From: Siphonodentalium dalli
Lineage: Eukaryota > Mollusca > Scaphopoda > Gadilida > Siphonodentaliidae
Assembly: GCA_032622095.1 (NCBI GenBank)
Contig: CP136065.1
Coordinates: 22,308,134 to 22,372,133, forward strand
DNA length: 64,000 nucleotides
Reading direction: 5' to 3'
Shown: in pieces, positions 45,386 to 55,092 of the stretch
How positions within the stretch are numbered: position 1 is the first letter of the stretch
Layout of the letters: every line of letters starts with the position of its first letter
Position numbers and translations under genes: made by a program
The notes under the pieces: generated by a model
The model's database searches: none
Told to the model about the DNA's origin: nothing
What the model saw: only the letters and a program-made list of their open reading frames with translations

Positions 45386-47582
45386 ATGACCTACCTCAAT
45401 TATCAGTTTCTGACGCGGACCTCTGTGAAGCCCCCCTTCGCATTGAAGAATTAAATACCGCTCTTTCCGATATGGCCTCTGGTAAATCCCCTGGTCCCGA
45501 TGGACTCCCAGCAGAATTTTATAAGACCTTTGCACCCCAGATTTTGCCCCGTTTATTACAACTATACATTAACTGTATTCATGATAAACTACCATTATCC
45601 CAACGCACATCACTTATTACCATGCTTCCCAAAGACCCCACTCATCCTGAAATTGTGTAAAATTATCGCCCCATTAGTCTGTTAAATGTAGATTACAAAA
45701 TTTTGTCCAAATCACTTTGTAATCGGCTTAAATCAGTTAATGGTTCCATTGTTCATGAAGACCAAACGTGCGGAGTTCCAGGGCGCATCATCTTAGATAA
45801 TTTACATCTATTACGCAATATTCAGGATTATTGTCAATTGAAAAATCTACCCTGTTCCTTTGTTAGCTTAGATCAGCAAAAAGCCTTTGATCGGGTGGAC
45901 CATACATATTTATTTAATACACTTTCTTCCTTTGGATTTGGGGCAAACTTTATTGCTTGGGTACGACTTTTATTTACTGACATTTATTCCAGTCTCTTAA
46001 TTAACCAGTTTATCACAGATCCCTTCCCTGTAACTAGGTCAGTCCGACAAGGCTGCAGTCTTTCTCCCCTGTTGTACATTTTATGCCTAGAACCCCTTTT
46101 AAATCATTTTCGCGCTAACCCCTCGATTGTTGGGTTAACGGTACCTGGAGATCCTATCCCCTTTAAAATGACAGCGTATGCTGATGACGTCACACTAGTT
46201 CTTACCACAGACGCTTCCACCGGAGAAACACTGAAAACATTAGATCATTTTGGTTCGGCATCTGGTGCCAAGTTAAATATAACTAAATCAGTAGGCCTAT
46301 TCCTAGGTAGTTGGAGTCGTCGTTCAGACACACCGTACGGTCTCACGTGGTCTAAATCGCATAAAATTTTGGGTCTGCTTTTTGGTTCTGCAATCTCCAC
46401 AGATGACCACTTTCATAATTTATTTCAAAAAAATTTCTAAAACTCTACAGTTTGGCCGCACCATCAATTTAGCGCAATTTACGAAAGCTTCTTACCTTAA
46501 TGTTTATTGCTTCAGCAAATTGTGGTATTATATCTCCGTCGTTCCCTTACCAGCCCCTTATATTACACTTTTCCAGAGAGCTGCATTTCGCTTCTTTTGG
46601 ACCGTTAGGATTGAACCCCTCCCTAGGTCTTTACTTTATGCACCCAAACAGGCAGGTGACGCTGATATTGTACATTTACCTTCCAAATGTTACACTATCC
46701 ATCTTCGCCATATTCAACGACTTATCACCCACCCTACATTTTGCCATTTATTGGATAGGATTTCACTTACGAGACTTTGTTCCTACCTTTGCCGGTCACA
46801 ACATCGCGCATAGCGATCTGGCGTCCATTCCCCCTTTTTATAAAGCATGCTTGCGTGCTTTAGTCGCCTTTCGTGATCTCCCGAATTATCCGCATTTACC
46901 TGATGTTGACTCTAAGGCTATTTACACTCACTTAATTACTCCCCACACCTCTCTTCCCAAGATCACCACCCTCTATCCAAAATTACCCCTTACTTTGCTC
47001 TGGCTCAATCTTCACCATGAACACATAGACCCCGCTATTCGCGGTACCCTATATCGCCTCATTCATGGGGTATTGTTTACAAGAACTCGCGCACAGCGAT
47101 TTTTAAGTTACCCTATTTATACTAAATGCCCATTATGCCACAAGGCACCCGAAGACTTACAACATCTTTTTGTAGCGTGTGAGCTCGTTATTCCATTATG
47201 GAATACAGTATTTACTTGGATTAATAATCTCATTCCCGGTAACGAATTTCGTACTCATTTAGGCCACATTCGTTTTCTTATAGTCCGAGCACGTAATCCC
47301 TTACACCGTGCTCTAGCACTCATTTTAATTACGGAAGCTATCGCTACAATTTGGAATATCCGAAACCCCCTACATTCCTCTCAGAAAACCTCCCAATATC
47401 GCATGTCTACTCGAACCGTATACCCCTCATAAATCCCCGTATTACGCTTTTTATCACGCATTCGCACCCGGGTCCTAATAGATCAAAATCGATTATCAAC
47501 ACCCAGCTTTAATGAATTGTGGCTTCAATCTGATGACATTTGCGAGCTTGATGAGAATGACCTACTTTCGTTTAAATTTTAA
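45386..47582 (+). pseudogene. LINE ORF2, reverse transcriptase and C-terminal part
   Basis: Motifs in order: 'ALSDMASGKSPGPDGLPAEF', 'NYRPISLLNVDYKILSK', 'FVSLDQQKAFDRVDH' (motif A), 'RQGCSLSPLLYILCLEPL' (motif B), 'AYADDVTLVL' (catalytic YADD), and near the end the CCHC motif 'CPLCHKAPEDLQHLFVAC'. Breaks: an in-frame TAA at 45658-45660 just before NYRPIS, a frameshift near 46437 in an A-run, another near 46780, and a TAA at 47430. After that the same frame stays open to 47582 with L1-like terminal sequence. The enzyme would make LINE cDNA at the nicked target; this copy cannot. Confidence 0.9.
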
Positions 47583-47844
47583 TATGACACCAGTACGTCC
47601 CTGTTTTCCATACACTCTGTCTTGTTCTAAACCGTTTTTATTTTAGGTACTTGCTGTGTCTTTGTATACATATGCCTAATTTGTCTTTTTAGTTTCTATT
47701 TTCAGGCAGTTTCTGTGCGCCACGTCCACACATGTCTTTTATATTTTACAAATTTGTATTGTTAATCTAATCTCTTCCAATTTCAATTAAAAAATAATAA
47801 ACATTCAAAAAGTTTTTTTTTTTAAATTCAAATATTTGAGAAAA

Positions 47845-48035
47845 GATGAACCGTCTTTTGGCCCTTTTCGGTCCCACGGACAGTGATGATAGGTCCTTGT
47901 ATCGCCCGTAACACCCGTCTTATGTATCGTTGGGCGATCACCGTTAGGACCCTCCTGGTCTCGAGTACTCGTTCGGCCCGCTGACCAGGACTGAGTCCGC
48001 CCTCTATAAAAAAAGGAGAAAAAAAAAGAAGGTTT
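47845..48035. other. GC-rich segment with A-rich end between LINE tail and hAT end
   Basis: About 160 bp of GC-rich sequence ('ggcccttttcggtcccacgg' ... 'gaccaggactgagtccgccc') with internal complementarity (cctggtc / gaccagg; ggtcctt / aggaccc), followed by an A-rich run (taaaaaaaggagaaaaaaaaa). Compact, structured sequence with an A-tail is SINE-like, but no convincing A/B box was seen. Its identity is unknown. Confidence 0.4.
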
Positions 48036-48074
48036 GTCAATTAATCGAATAATCGTGGCAAGCCTACTCTTGTC

Positions 48075-48538
48075 TGTCAAACACTGAAAATATGTTAATT
48101 GTTCTGTAGTGTACCATATGATATATAGCAAAAATCAACATTTTTCACATTTTCTCATCTGAAAATGATGCTCACACTAATTTCCCCAATGTGCGACGTC
48201 TAACCCAATAGTGCAATTTACTCAATTTTCTTTAGGGGTTAAGTTGGGTTTTCGGATCTTGAATAATAAAGTATGGGCTGGAACTCACTTTTAGTGCATG
48301 GTCTTATTTGCCGCACATTTTAATAGAACTGGATAATTTGCTGCCCTTGTGAAACATCAATGGTCAGGGAGTTCACAATGGGTCATTAATATTCTTATAA
48401 CAGACCCAGAAACGGATCAGAGCATGAATATTCCCGAAAGAACACGTAGTTCAAAAGATCTTAAACGCAAAACATTCATACCACTAAAGGTCTGAACAGG
48501 AACGATTTTAATTAATCTATTTTTTATTCTTTTTTCAG
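48075..48538. other. intron sequence before trypsin exon 2
   Basis: No exon or element recognised. It ends in a strong polypyrimidine tract (attctttttttcag). Confidence 0.4.
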
Positions 48539-48792
48539 CTCTGGGTATCACATAATTGCTGGTATTGTCAACAGAACAGTGAATGCTCGTGATCATGGCC
48601 AGAAAATCTCAGTATCACGCCACTACAAACACAGCTCCTATAGTAAGAGTACAAAGAAGAATGATATTGCACTGATTAAGCTAAGTGTTCCTCTCAAATT
48701 CAACGACTACATTCAGGCTGCATGCTTGCCAACAAAAGAATATGATAAATCAAGTACATGTATCGCCTCAGGATGGGGTCGCAATGAAATAG
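48539..48792 (+). CDS. protease gene, trypsin domain exon 2 (catalytic Asp)
   Basis: A 254-bp exon with acceptor tattctttttttcag and donor gtaattac. It enters in phase 2, joining 36543 as 'LEY-S-SGYHIIAG', and leaves in phase 1. It encodes 'KKNDIALIKLSVPLKFNDYI' with catalytic Asp102, 'AACLP' with the Cys that pairs with the tether Cys of the previous exon, and 'TCIASGWGRNE' with the conserved Gly-Trp-Gly. This is a normal S1 serine protease core. The remaining third, with Ser195 (GDSGGP), must follow in phase 1. It was not found in the rest of the window. Confidence 0.93.
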
Positions 48793-48877
48793 GTAATTAC
48801 ATATTGCTGGTTTAGCCATTTCTTTACTAAACGGATTCTCCTATTCATTTATAAAAGTATATATTGGAATGGTCTAT

Positions 48878-49092
48878 TACGGTAATGCCCTAAGTAATCA
48901 ACCTCTTAACCAAAGCAAAATTATGGGTAACTTTTCAGGATTTAGTCTGAAATATGGCTTGTTGCCATTCATCGGAAAGCTCTCACCGAGAGCTTTCCAA
49001 TGAATGGCAACAAGCCATATTTCTGACTAAATCCTGAAAAGTTACCCATAATTCTGCTGTGGTTAAGAAGTCATTTATTTAGGGCATTATTG
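48878..49092. mobile_element. palindromic MITE (TACAGTAATGCCC family), near full-length
   Basis: Both arms are present: 'ggtaatgccctaagtaatca' at left, 'atttatttagggcattattg' at right, meeting at 'gctctcaccgagagctttcc'. About 215 bp. Confidence 0.85.
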
Positions 49093-49237
49093 AACATGTT
49101 ATCAATCATATCTTATCCTAAAAAATCCTGCTGTTAAGGAAGGCTGGGGTTAAACAGAATGCTGACTATCAAAAGCACAACAGCTGAGCGCAAGATAGCA
49201 AAATTTGTTTTGAAATAAAAGTAATTATAACAGAAAG

Positions 49238-49459
49238 TACTGTTATGTCCTAAATAATCGACTCTTTAACCACAGCAGAATTATGGGAAATTTTTCAGGA
49301 TTTAATCGGAAATATGGCTTGTTGCCACTCATCGGAAAGCTCTCACTGAGCCGAGAGCTTTCCGATTAATGGAGCAAGCCATATTTCTGACTAAATCCTG
49401 AAACAATTGCCCATAATTTTGCTGTTGTTAAAGGGTCATATACTTCGTGCATTACTGTA
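49238..49459. mobile_element. palindromic MITE (TACAGTAATGCCC family), near full-length
   Basis: A second full copy 150 bp from the previous one. It starts tactgttatgtcctaaataa and ends cttcgtgcattactgta, with a central 'ctcactgagccgagagcttt'. Confidence 0.85.
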
Positions 49460-50025
49460 ATTTTGGTGAAGAATCAAAGTGCCATCGTCTACAACGTAAA
49501 TGCACAAAGTGTTACGCTAACACTAAAAAACGTCTTGACTGCTGAACATGTCTAAAATATGTACAGTGGAAATTCATTAATTGCAACCATAACATGCATC
49601 GAGAATAAATGCAAAAATGTCTGCACCATAATGGAATGCCCCCACACAGTTATGTAAACAACGACACATGTGTAGCCAGTTTTCCCGTCACCCCAGCAAG
49701 TTTTGTGTCTCCCAAACAGACTCATTTATGTTCCCCCAGCGGAAATCCTGTTTAATTGTAACATTTTCTATTAATAATAGGGCAAATTTTACTTGCACAG
49801 GAATAACAAAAGGATTCATGAGCAGGAATCTCTAACTCAACTATTGTAGAGATTAGGCCACACAGTCAATTTCTTGTTTCCCACATCCACTTGCATGTTC
49901 CTGAAGACCTGCTCGTGCATCTTTTTTTAAACACATTCAATCTGTCATGGAAATGTTTAATTGGTAAAAATAATTGCTGTACATTTTTATACAAACATGT
50001 GCAAAAATGAGATAAAAATGAGATA
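49460..50025. other. intron or intergenic sequence
   Basis: No exon recognised. It includes a short tandem 'gataaaaatga' (three units) abutting the DIRS element at about 50008-50030. Confidence 0.4.
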
Positions 50026-50616
50026 AAAATGAGAAATTTATTTCTCAAATTTCAGTTTTATGAATACTTGTAATGTCATTAATATTACATATGGAATTCT
50101 ACTCTAGCCCAATCTCAACTTGCCGCTCGGTGAAGCGAAACGCCTAATCAAAAACCATGTGACTCCAGCGTCCTACTTCGCTCAGCTGTAACTAATCCCT
50201 CCACTTTCTTCTGGCCTTTATAATCCAAGAAAGTTTATTGCTCCTCAAGGGGAGGCTGTGATGGCTTGGTAATATTAATGACATTACAAGTATTCATAAA
50301 ACTGAAATTTGAGAAATAAATTTCTCATTTTCATTTCATACTTTCATGTCATTAATATTACATATGGAATATTACCGATTCCAACAGTAAATCTATAAAG
50401 GAGGTAGGATATAAGAGAACAATAAACTATCTTACTCGATCACAACTTGTTCTTTTCTTCCCATAAATCATCATTCTTCCCTCACAATGTATTTCCCAAA
50501 TGTATACATATCAAAACACTTCCTATATATATACACAGAAAAAAACATGTATTACAATTATATACATAATAAAAATCAATTTGGCAACTCGCCAGAAATG
50601 AGGTCCCACTCCCAAA

Positions 50617-51560
50617 CTATAGACCTTCAGGCCCAACATTAGATTGTCTGGTAGACAATACCGCAGTATGAACATTTTTCAAATAATGTTTAACAAAAGT
50701 GGATTCTTGTGACCAATCAGCCGTTTCAAGAACCTGTTGAACAGAAGCGCCATTAGAAAGGGCCCAAGATGGTGCCACACTTCTCGTTGAATGACCAGTA
50801 ACATGATCTAAAACTTGCTGCTTTTCATTATAACAGAGTTTTATACAATCCACCAACCAACGAGAAATTGTCTGACTCGTCACTGGGTGATGAGGTTTAT
50901 TTAAAGCCAAAAACAAATTGCAATAATTATCCACTGTAGTAGCTCTGCTACGGAACCCAACTGTACGATTAAGATACAGAATCGATGCCCTCTTAGGGTC
51001 CAGCTTTTCACATTGAGGAAAACTAGGAATAAAAATCGACTGCGTTATGTGATTTGGACGATCCTGTTTAGACAAACCAGCCCTTCTAAAAAGAAAACCT
51101 TGAGGTTAAATGTTTATATAGCCTTCTCCAATATTCAGCGCCTGTAGGTCACTACAACGTCTAAAGGAGGTAACAGCCACCAACATAACAGTCTTTAAAG
51201 TCATCAGCCTTAATGAAACATCCTCCATTGGTTCGAACGGCGGCATCTGTAGGCATTCTAAAATTATAGAAAGATCCCATGATGGTAATAAATGTCGGAT
51301 TGGAGGTCTTTCATTAAAAACACCTTTCAACATTCTGATGATCCTAGGATGTTGACCTAAGGGATGTCCTTCAATAGTCGGTAAAATTGCTGACATCATA
51401 GATCGATACCCAGTAATAGTTGAGTAAGCTTATCCTTTGTCAAATAAGGAGGACAAAAACTTAAACATACTGTTAGAGAAGCTGTATAGGGATCAATTTG
51501 TTCTCTATGACACCAGCGACTGAATTGTCCAAACTTACAATCACAGTCTTTTCTGGTACC
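50617..51560 (-). pseudogene. DIRS tyrosine recombinase, frameshifted
   Basis: Read on the minus strand in three frames. The N-terminal core-binding part is at about 51560-51470 ('KFGQFSRWCHREQIDPYTAS', in the frame that ends at 51396). Then 51399-51106 ('MMSAILPTIEGHPLGQ' to 'TSFRRCSDLQALNIG', holding the first catalytic Arg). Then 51075-50617 with 'GHSTRSVAPSWAL' (His-x-x-Arg), 'ADWSQESTF' (Trp in place of the second His) and 'KHYL' (nucleophile Tyr). The R-H-R-Y set is therefore present, but frameshifts near 51470 and near 51100 and a stop near 51445 break it. It would integrate the circular cDNA. Confidence 0.85.
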
Positions 51561-53767
51561 TGGCCTGCGGGAGGAAGATAACAATCTTCGAGCCCCCATC
51601 GAAATGCCTGCTGTTTCATACTGTCGGTCGACAGAAGCCAGCCCATCAAGTTCAGATGTTCTGGACTCGAGTGCACTATCATTTCCTGCTCCTGTGTCAG
51701 AAATTTCGGACACAGAGGCAACAACACTGGAGGCGCCACGAGTAATTGAAGCAATCGAGGATACCAACACCTCCGATGCCAACATGGTGCGATCAAAAGT
51801 ATGGTGCAAGGAAACTGTATCATGTGAGATAACACCCTCGTTAAGAGAGGGAATGGTGGAAATGCATACGCATACAGGTTGTTCCAAGGTATTGATAACG
51901 CATCCCGGAATTTGGCTTGTCGTTGGTACGTCCAAGCACCAAAACTCTCGGTCTGAGTATTTTGAGCTGTTGCAAACAGATCTAATTCCGGTTGACCCCA
52001 CCGGTTGAATAATCGATGTACTATCTCGCGATTGAGACACCATTCGTTCTGATCTAACTTGTGTCGACTCAGAACGTCCGCCAACACATTGTTCCGCCCT
52101 CGAATATGGATTGCTTTCAACACTATATTGTTCTTGATCGCTAACATCCATAATTTCTGTGTCAATTTCCACAGATTTTGAGACCTTGTGCCCCCTTGTT
52201 TGTTTATATACTGACTGACTGTTGTGTTGTCTGTCTGTATCAAAACATTGCGCCCTCTGATCTCCAATAGAAAATGAGACACTGTCCAGAGGACAACTTC
52301 TAGTTCCAGACAATTTATGTGTGCTAACCGTTCCACGGGGGTCCAAAGTCCCTGTACCACCGAATTGTTCATCACCCCGCCCCAACCATGTGTCTTGGCT
52401 GCGCCCGTGGTGATTGTGATTTCGGTCGAGGTTGGTGTGAGAGATCGGCCTCTCAAAATGTTCTGATCCTGTAACCACCATGTTAAGTGACTTATGATAT
52501 CCACAGTCAAAGGAATACTGTGGGTTAACTCCATTCGTAATGGAGACCAATACTTTTTCAGATGCAACTGAATCGGTCGCATGAAAAATCGAGCATTGGG
52601 AATGAGATCTAAGAGTGACGCAATTATCCATAACAGTACCAAGTACTGCCGGGCACTGTTTGGTCCTTTCATTAGACTAAACGTGATTTTCTTCAGAGAT
52701 AATACTCGTTCCTCTGAAGGATAAATCATGCCTTGCATGAGATTGAACCGGCAGCCCAGGTAATTGACCTGTTGGCTGATCATCAGTTGTGATTTTTCCT
52801 TGTTGATCAGAAACCCTAGGCTTGTCAAAATATTGAGAACGAGTCTGCGATCTGTGATCAATTGAGTCCGGTTGGAATTCACTACCAACCAATCGTCTAA
52901 GAACGAAATCAGATGTATACCCCTCATATGCAGGTAAGCTGCGACCACGGAGGTGATTCTTGTGAACACCCGAGGTGACATTGTTGGTCCAAAACATAGG
53001 GCTCGAAACTGATAAGTTTTCTTTTGAAATTGAAACCTCAGATATTTTCGATTCTGTTCTTCGATTTTCACATGGAAATATGCGTCGCATAGGTCCAGCG
53101 TGAAAGCCTGATCTCCTATGAGGAGAAACTCAAGAACTGACTGAACAGTGTCCATTTTGAAGTGCTTTTTCACAAAGAACTGATTTAGTGGTTTGACATT
53201 CAGAACCGGCCTCCATTTCCCATTTTTCTTTGGCACAAGAAAAAGAGTGCTGTAAAAACCGTTGAGAGCCATATGTTTTGGAACCATTTCTATGACATTT
53301 TTGATCAGAAGATTTTCTATCTCCTGTTGAATCAAATTTATTTGATGGAGAGGAACCTTGGTCTCTTTGACCCCCATAAATTTTGGATGAGTGTGGAACT
53401 CGAAAACAAAACCTTCCGTTATTGTTCTCAACACCCATTGATCGGTTGTCACTTGATGCCAGAATTTCGAAAAATGTGACAACCGACCTCCCACAGGCAC
53501 GTTTGTTAAAGGATGGACGATACTTACAAGATCCATATCTGCCTCCTCTGGCTCTACCACGACCACGGATGGAATTCCCGTTCCTATTATCGTATCCTGT
53601 CGTTTTAGAAATCCGAAAGGAATCGCGCTGAAAACTGCGATCAAAGCTACTCGATGCACTCGGCCTACTCTCGGAAGCACGTGGTCTGTCCAATTGTTTG
53701 TTGACAAATTTCTTCGCTTCCGGTCGTTCCGCGGAAGAAGAGTTGTCCTTCCTTTTACGCTTATCAA
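51473..53767 (-). CDS. DIRS pol: reverse transcriptase and RNase H, intact ORF
   Basis: A 764-codon open frame. The real domain probably begins near residue 95 ('GGRLSHFSKFW'), since the first part overlaps the gag frame. RT motifs: 'FLVPKKNGKWRPVLNVKPLN', 'FTLDLCDAYFHVKIE' (motif A Asp), 'CFGPTMSPRVFT' (motif B), 'HLISFLDDWLVV' (catalytic LDD). RNase H follows: 'TTGAAKTHGWGGVM', 'CLELEVVLWT' (Glu), 'LIQTDNTTVSQYIN' (Asp) and 'NNVLADVLSRH' (last Asp). The first RNase H position, usually Asp in 'xDAS', reads Gly here, so RNase H may be impaired. It makes cDNA from the element's RNA. Confidence 0.93.
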   Translation of the reverse strand: MISVKGRTTLLPRNDRKRRNLSTNNWTDHVLPRVGRVHRVALIAVFSAIPFGFLKRQDTIIGTGIPSVVVVEPEEADMDLVSIVHPLTNVPVGGRLSHFSKFWHQVTTDQWVLRTITEGFVFEFHTHPKFMGVKETKVPLHQINLIQQEIENLLIKNVIEMVPKHMALNGFYSTLFLVPKKNGKWRPVLNVKPLNQFFVKKHFKMDTVQSVLEFLLIGDQAFTLDLCDAYFHVKIEEQNRKYLRFQFQKKTYQFRALCFGPTMSPRVFTRITSVVAAYLHMRGIHLISFLDDWLVVNSNRTQLITDRRLVLNILTSLGFLINKEKSQLMISQQVNYLGCRFNLMQGMIYPSEERVLSLKKITFSLMKGPNSARQYLVLLWIIASLLDLIPNARFFMRPIQLHLKKYWSPLRMELTHSIPLTVDIISHLTWWLQDQNILRGRSLTPTSTEITITTGAAKTHGWGGVMNNSVVQGLWTPVERLAHINCLELEVVLWTVSHFLLEIRGRNVLIQTDNTTVSQYINKQGGTRSQNLWKLTQKLWMLAIKNNIVLKAIHIRGRNNVLADVLSRHKLDQNEWCLNREIVHRLFNRWGQPELDLFATAQNTQTESFGAWTYQRQAKFRDALSIPWNNLYAYAFPPFPLLTRVLSHMIQFPCTILLIAPCWHRRCWYPRLLQLLVAPPVLLPLCPKFLTQEQEMIVHSSPEHLNLMGWLLSTDSMKQQAFRWGLEDCYLPPAGQVPEKTVIVSLDNSVAGVIENKLIPIQLL

Positions 53768-54926
53768 TATAAGGCTTGGAACATTCAGGTAGGAGCTCCT
53801 GAACCTGTTTGCGTCGTTCTCTACGAGCCTTCAACAGGGGCTCCAGACCCTCACCAAAAACTCCCTCTGAAGTGAAAGGGAGATTTTCCATATCCCCCGT
53901 AATGTCCGACTCCCACCAATCGGTATCACTCAACGCACACATACGGCGTATCTTATGCAAAAACGCACCAGTTCTGCCTGCTTGATCCAAACTCTTGGAC
54001 GAAATTTCAAAAACAGTGCGGATGTTAGAAATAGCTTCTACCTTATCCACATCCTCTGTTTCCAAGCAAGTTAACAACTTCGCCAAAGATTGTTGCGAAT
54101 AGAGATGAGTAATTATACCCATTCGAGCCGCTTGTTGTCCGCGGTATGCTGCTTGTTCGATCATTTTGCACGGCTGGGAATGCAGCGATGTGGCCTTGGA
54201 ACTGGAACGTCGCTTCGATCCCCCTTTAGTGCCATACTTCTTGGCAATGGCCTCCCCTACCAACGGATCCAAAGTTGGAACGATGAGGAAATTATCTGTC
54301 TTGTCATCAACAAGAAAACGATCAAATGTCTCTTCTGCGACAGCAGACATAAATTTGGGTGAATCAGACCGATAACTGGACTCCAATAAAGAACTTTGCG
54401 CTTTGTCGATCGCTAACCCGTCCTTTTGGTTGTTATCTTTGACGCGGGAACTTTGCTCTCCAAACAATTCCGCCAAACTTTTGCTAAGAGTAAAGTCTTT
54501 AACTTTCTCGTTCTCCACCCCATCGTTGGACTCCTGATCTGACAAATATGAGTCTACATCCCTCGCGTGAATGCTCATAACGTCCGAGTCCGAGTCTCTA
54601 TCCCCTACCCTCGACCTCACACGTCGGGGTAATGGAGAAGGAGACACACTAGATTGACCCACATTGTCATTTCGGTGTCCAGTTCTGACTTGACTTTCTG
54701 ACAAAGTCTTGATTTGGTCTATAGAGCTGGACATGGTAGTGAACTTTGTGTTCATATCTGATTGCATAGCATCACATAGGTTCTCCAGTAATTCATACTG
54801 AGTTTTTCTTTTTCGTTGAGGATTATCCCGACCTGTGTCGGACTCCGAAATCGAATCGCGGACTCCCGCTTCAATAATTAATGTAAGGTAAATTATCAAG
54901 CAAAAACACCGAGCGTGCTGATACAA
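53130..54926 (-). CDS. DIRS gag-like ORF
   Basis: A 598-codon minus frame. Its start lies inside the terminal inverted repeat, and the first 25-30 residues may not be translated; a later Met (MQSDMNTKF) is another option. Residues about 40-420 look gag-like: charged, Ser-rich, with 'HDVDSYLSDQES'-type acidic stretches, a helical central region ('AAYRGQQAARMGIITHLYSQ') and a basic Arg/Gly-rich end ('GNSIRGRGRARGGRYG') suited to nucleic acid binding. Beyond about residue 470 the frame overlaps pol and its peptide there is probably not functional. No zinc knuckle is seen. Confidence 0.75.
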   Translation of the reverse strand: MYQHARCFCLIIYLTLIIEAGVRDSISESDTGRDNPQRKRKTQYELLENLCDAMQSDMNTKFTTMSSSIDQIKTLSESQVRTGHRNDNVGQSSVSPSPLPRRVRSRVGDRDSDSDVMSIHARDVDSYLSDQESNDGVENEKVKDFTLSKSLAELFGEQSSRVKDNNQKDGLAIDKAQSSLLESSYRSDSPKFMSAVAEETFDRFLVDDKTDNFLIVPTLDPLVGEAIAKKYGTKGGSKRRSSSKATSLHSQPCKMIEQAAYRGQQAARMGIITHLYSQQSLAKLLTCLETEDVDKVEAISNIRTVFEISSKSLDQAGRTGAFLHKIRRMCALSDTDWWESDITGDMENLPFTSEGVFGEGLEPLLKARRERRKQVQELLPECSKPYIDKRKRKDNSSSAERPEAKKFVNKQLDRPRASESRPSASSSFDRSFQRDSFRISKTTGYDNRNGNSIRGRGRARGGRYGSCKYRPSFNKRACGRSVVTFFEILASSDNRSMGVENNNGRFCFRVPHSSKIYGGQRDQGSSPSNKFDSTGDRKSSDQKCHRNGSKTYGSQRFLQHSFSCAKEKWEMEAGSECQTTKSVLCEKALQNGHCSVSS

Positions 54927-55092
54927 GCTACGCCAGAAAGAAAGTGGAGGGATTAGTTACAGCTGAGCAAAGTAGGACGCTGGAGTCACGTGGTTTTTGA
55001 TTAGGCGTTTCGCTTCGCTTCACCGAGCGGCGAGTTGAGATTGGGCTAGAGTAGAATTCCATATGTAATATTAATGACATGAAAGTATGAAA

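Larger units (their letters stand above)
41260..47815 (+). mobile_element. Tx1/L1-like non-LTR retrotransposon, decayed, nested in the hAT-like element
   Basis: It contains an ORF1 with zinc knuckle (41416-42637), an ORF2 with endonuclease, reverse transcriptase and C-terminal CCHC motif (42887-47582), a 3' UTR, AATAAA at 47796 and a short A-rich end. Order and domains are those of L1/Tx1-clade LINEs. ORF1 resembles the ZCCHC3-like type of Tx1/fish-L1 elements. The 5' limit and target duplication could not be read. Several frameshifts and stops and one large insertion show it is dead. Confidence 0.85.
40057..48074. mobile_element. hAT-like element (8 kb) hosting a nested LINE
   Basis: The outer element spans 40065-48066. 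The left end TAGGGTTGCCACAACTA is mirrored by the right end TAATCGTGGCAAGCCTA, and 'cgattaatcg'-type words follow inside both. CTCTTGTC is directly repeated at 40057-40064 and 48067-48074. An 8-bp duplication with TAGGG-type ends fits hAT. Only about 1.2 kb at the left and 0.25 kb at the right belong to it; the rest is a LINE inserted inside. No hAT transposase was recognised. Confidence 0.8.
50026..55092 (-). mobile_element. DIRS1-like tyrosine-recombinase retrotransposon, nearly complete
   Basis: About 5.07 kb. Terminal inverted repeats lie at 50026-50213 and 54937-55092 (shared 'gaattctactctagcccaat', 'cgctcggtgaagcgaaacgc', 'ggagggattagttacagctg'). Beside the left repeat, 50268-50370 is an internal complementary region: the complement of the left outer edge (taatattaatgacattacaa ... 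gaaataaatttctca) joined to the complement of the right outer edge (tttcatactttcatgtcatt). On the minus strand it encodes gag-like, RT/RNase H and tyrosine recombinase regions in DIRS order. DIRS elements integrate a circular intermediate through the recombinase and make no target duplication; none is seen. Confidence 0.95.

Noticed and set aside
47845-48010. Hammerhead ribozyme or tRNA-like gene in the GC-rich segment
   Set aside because: 'gtgatga' is present, but the CUGAUGA...GAAA core and tRNA A/B boxes are not.
51396-52631. 411-aa minus-strand ORF inside the DIRS element
   Set aside because: Most of it is a shadow of the pol frame. Only its last ~50 residues correspond to the recombinase N-terminus, so it is described there.
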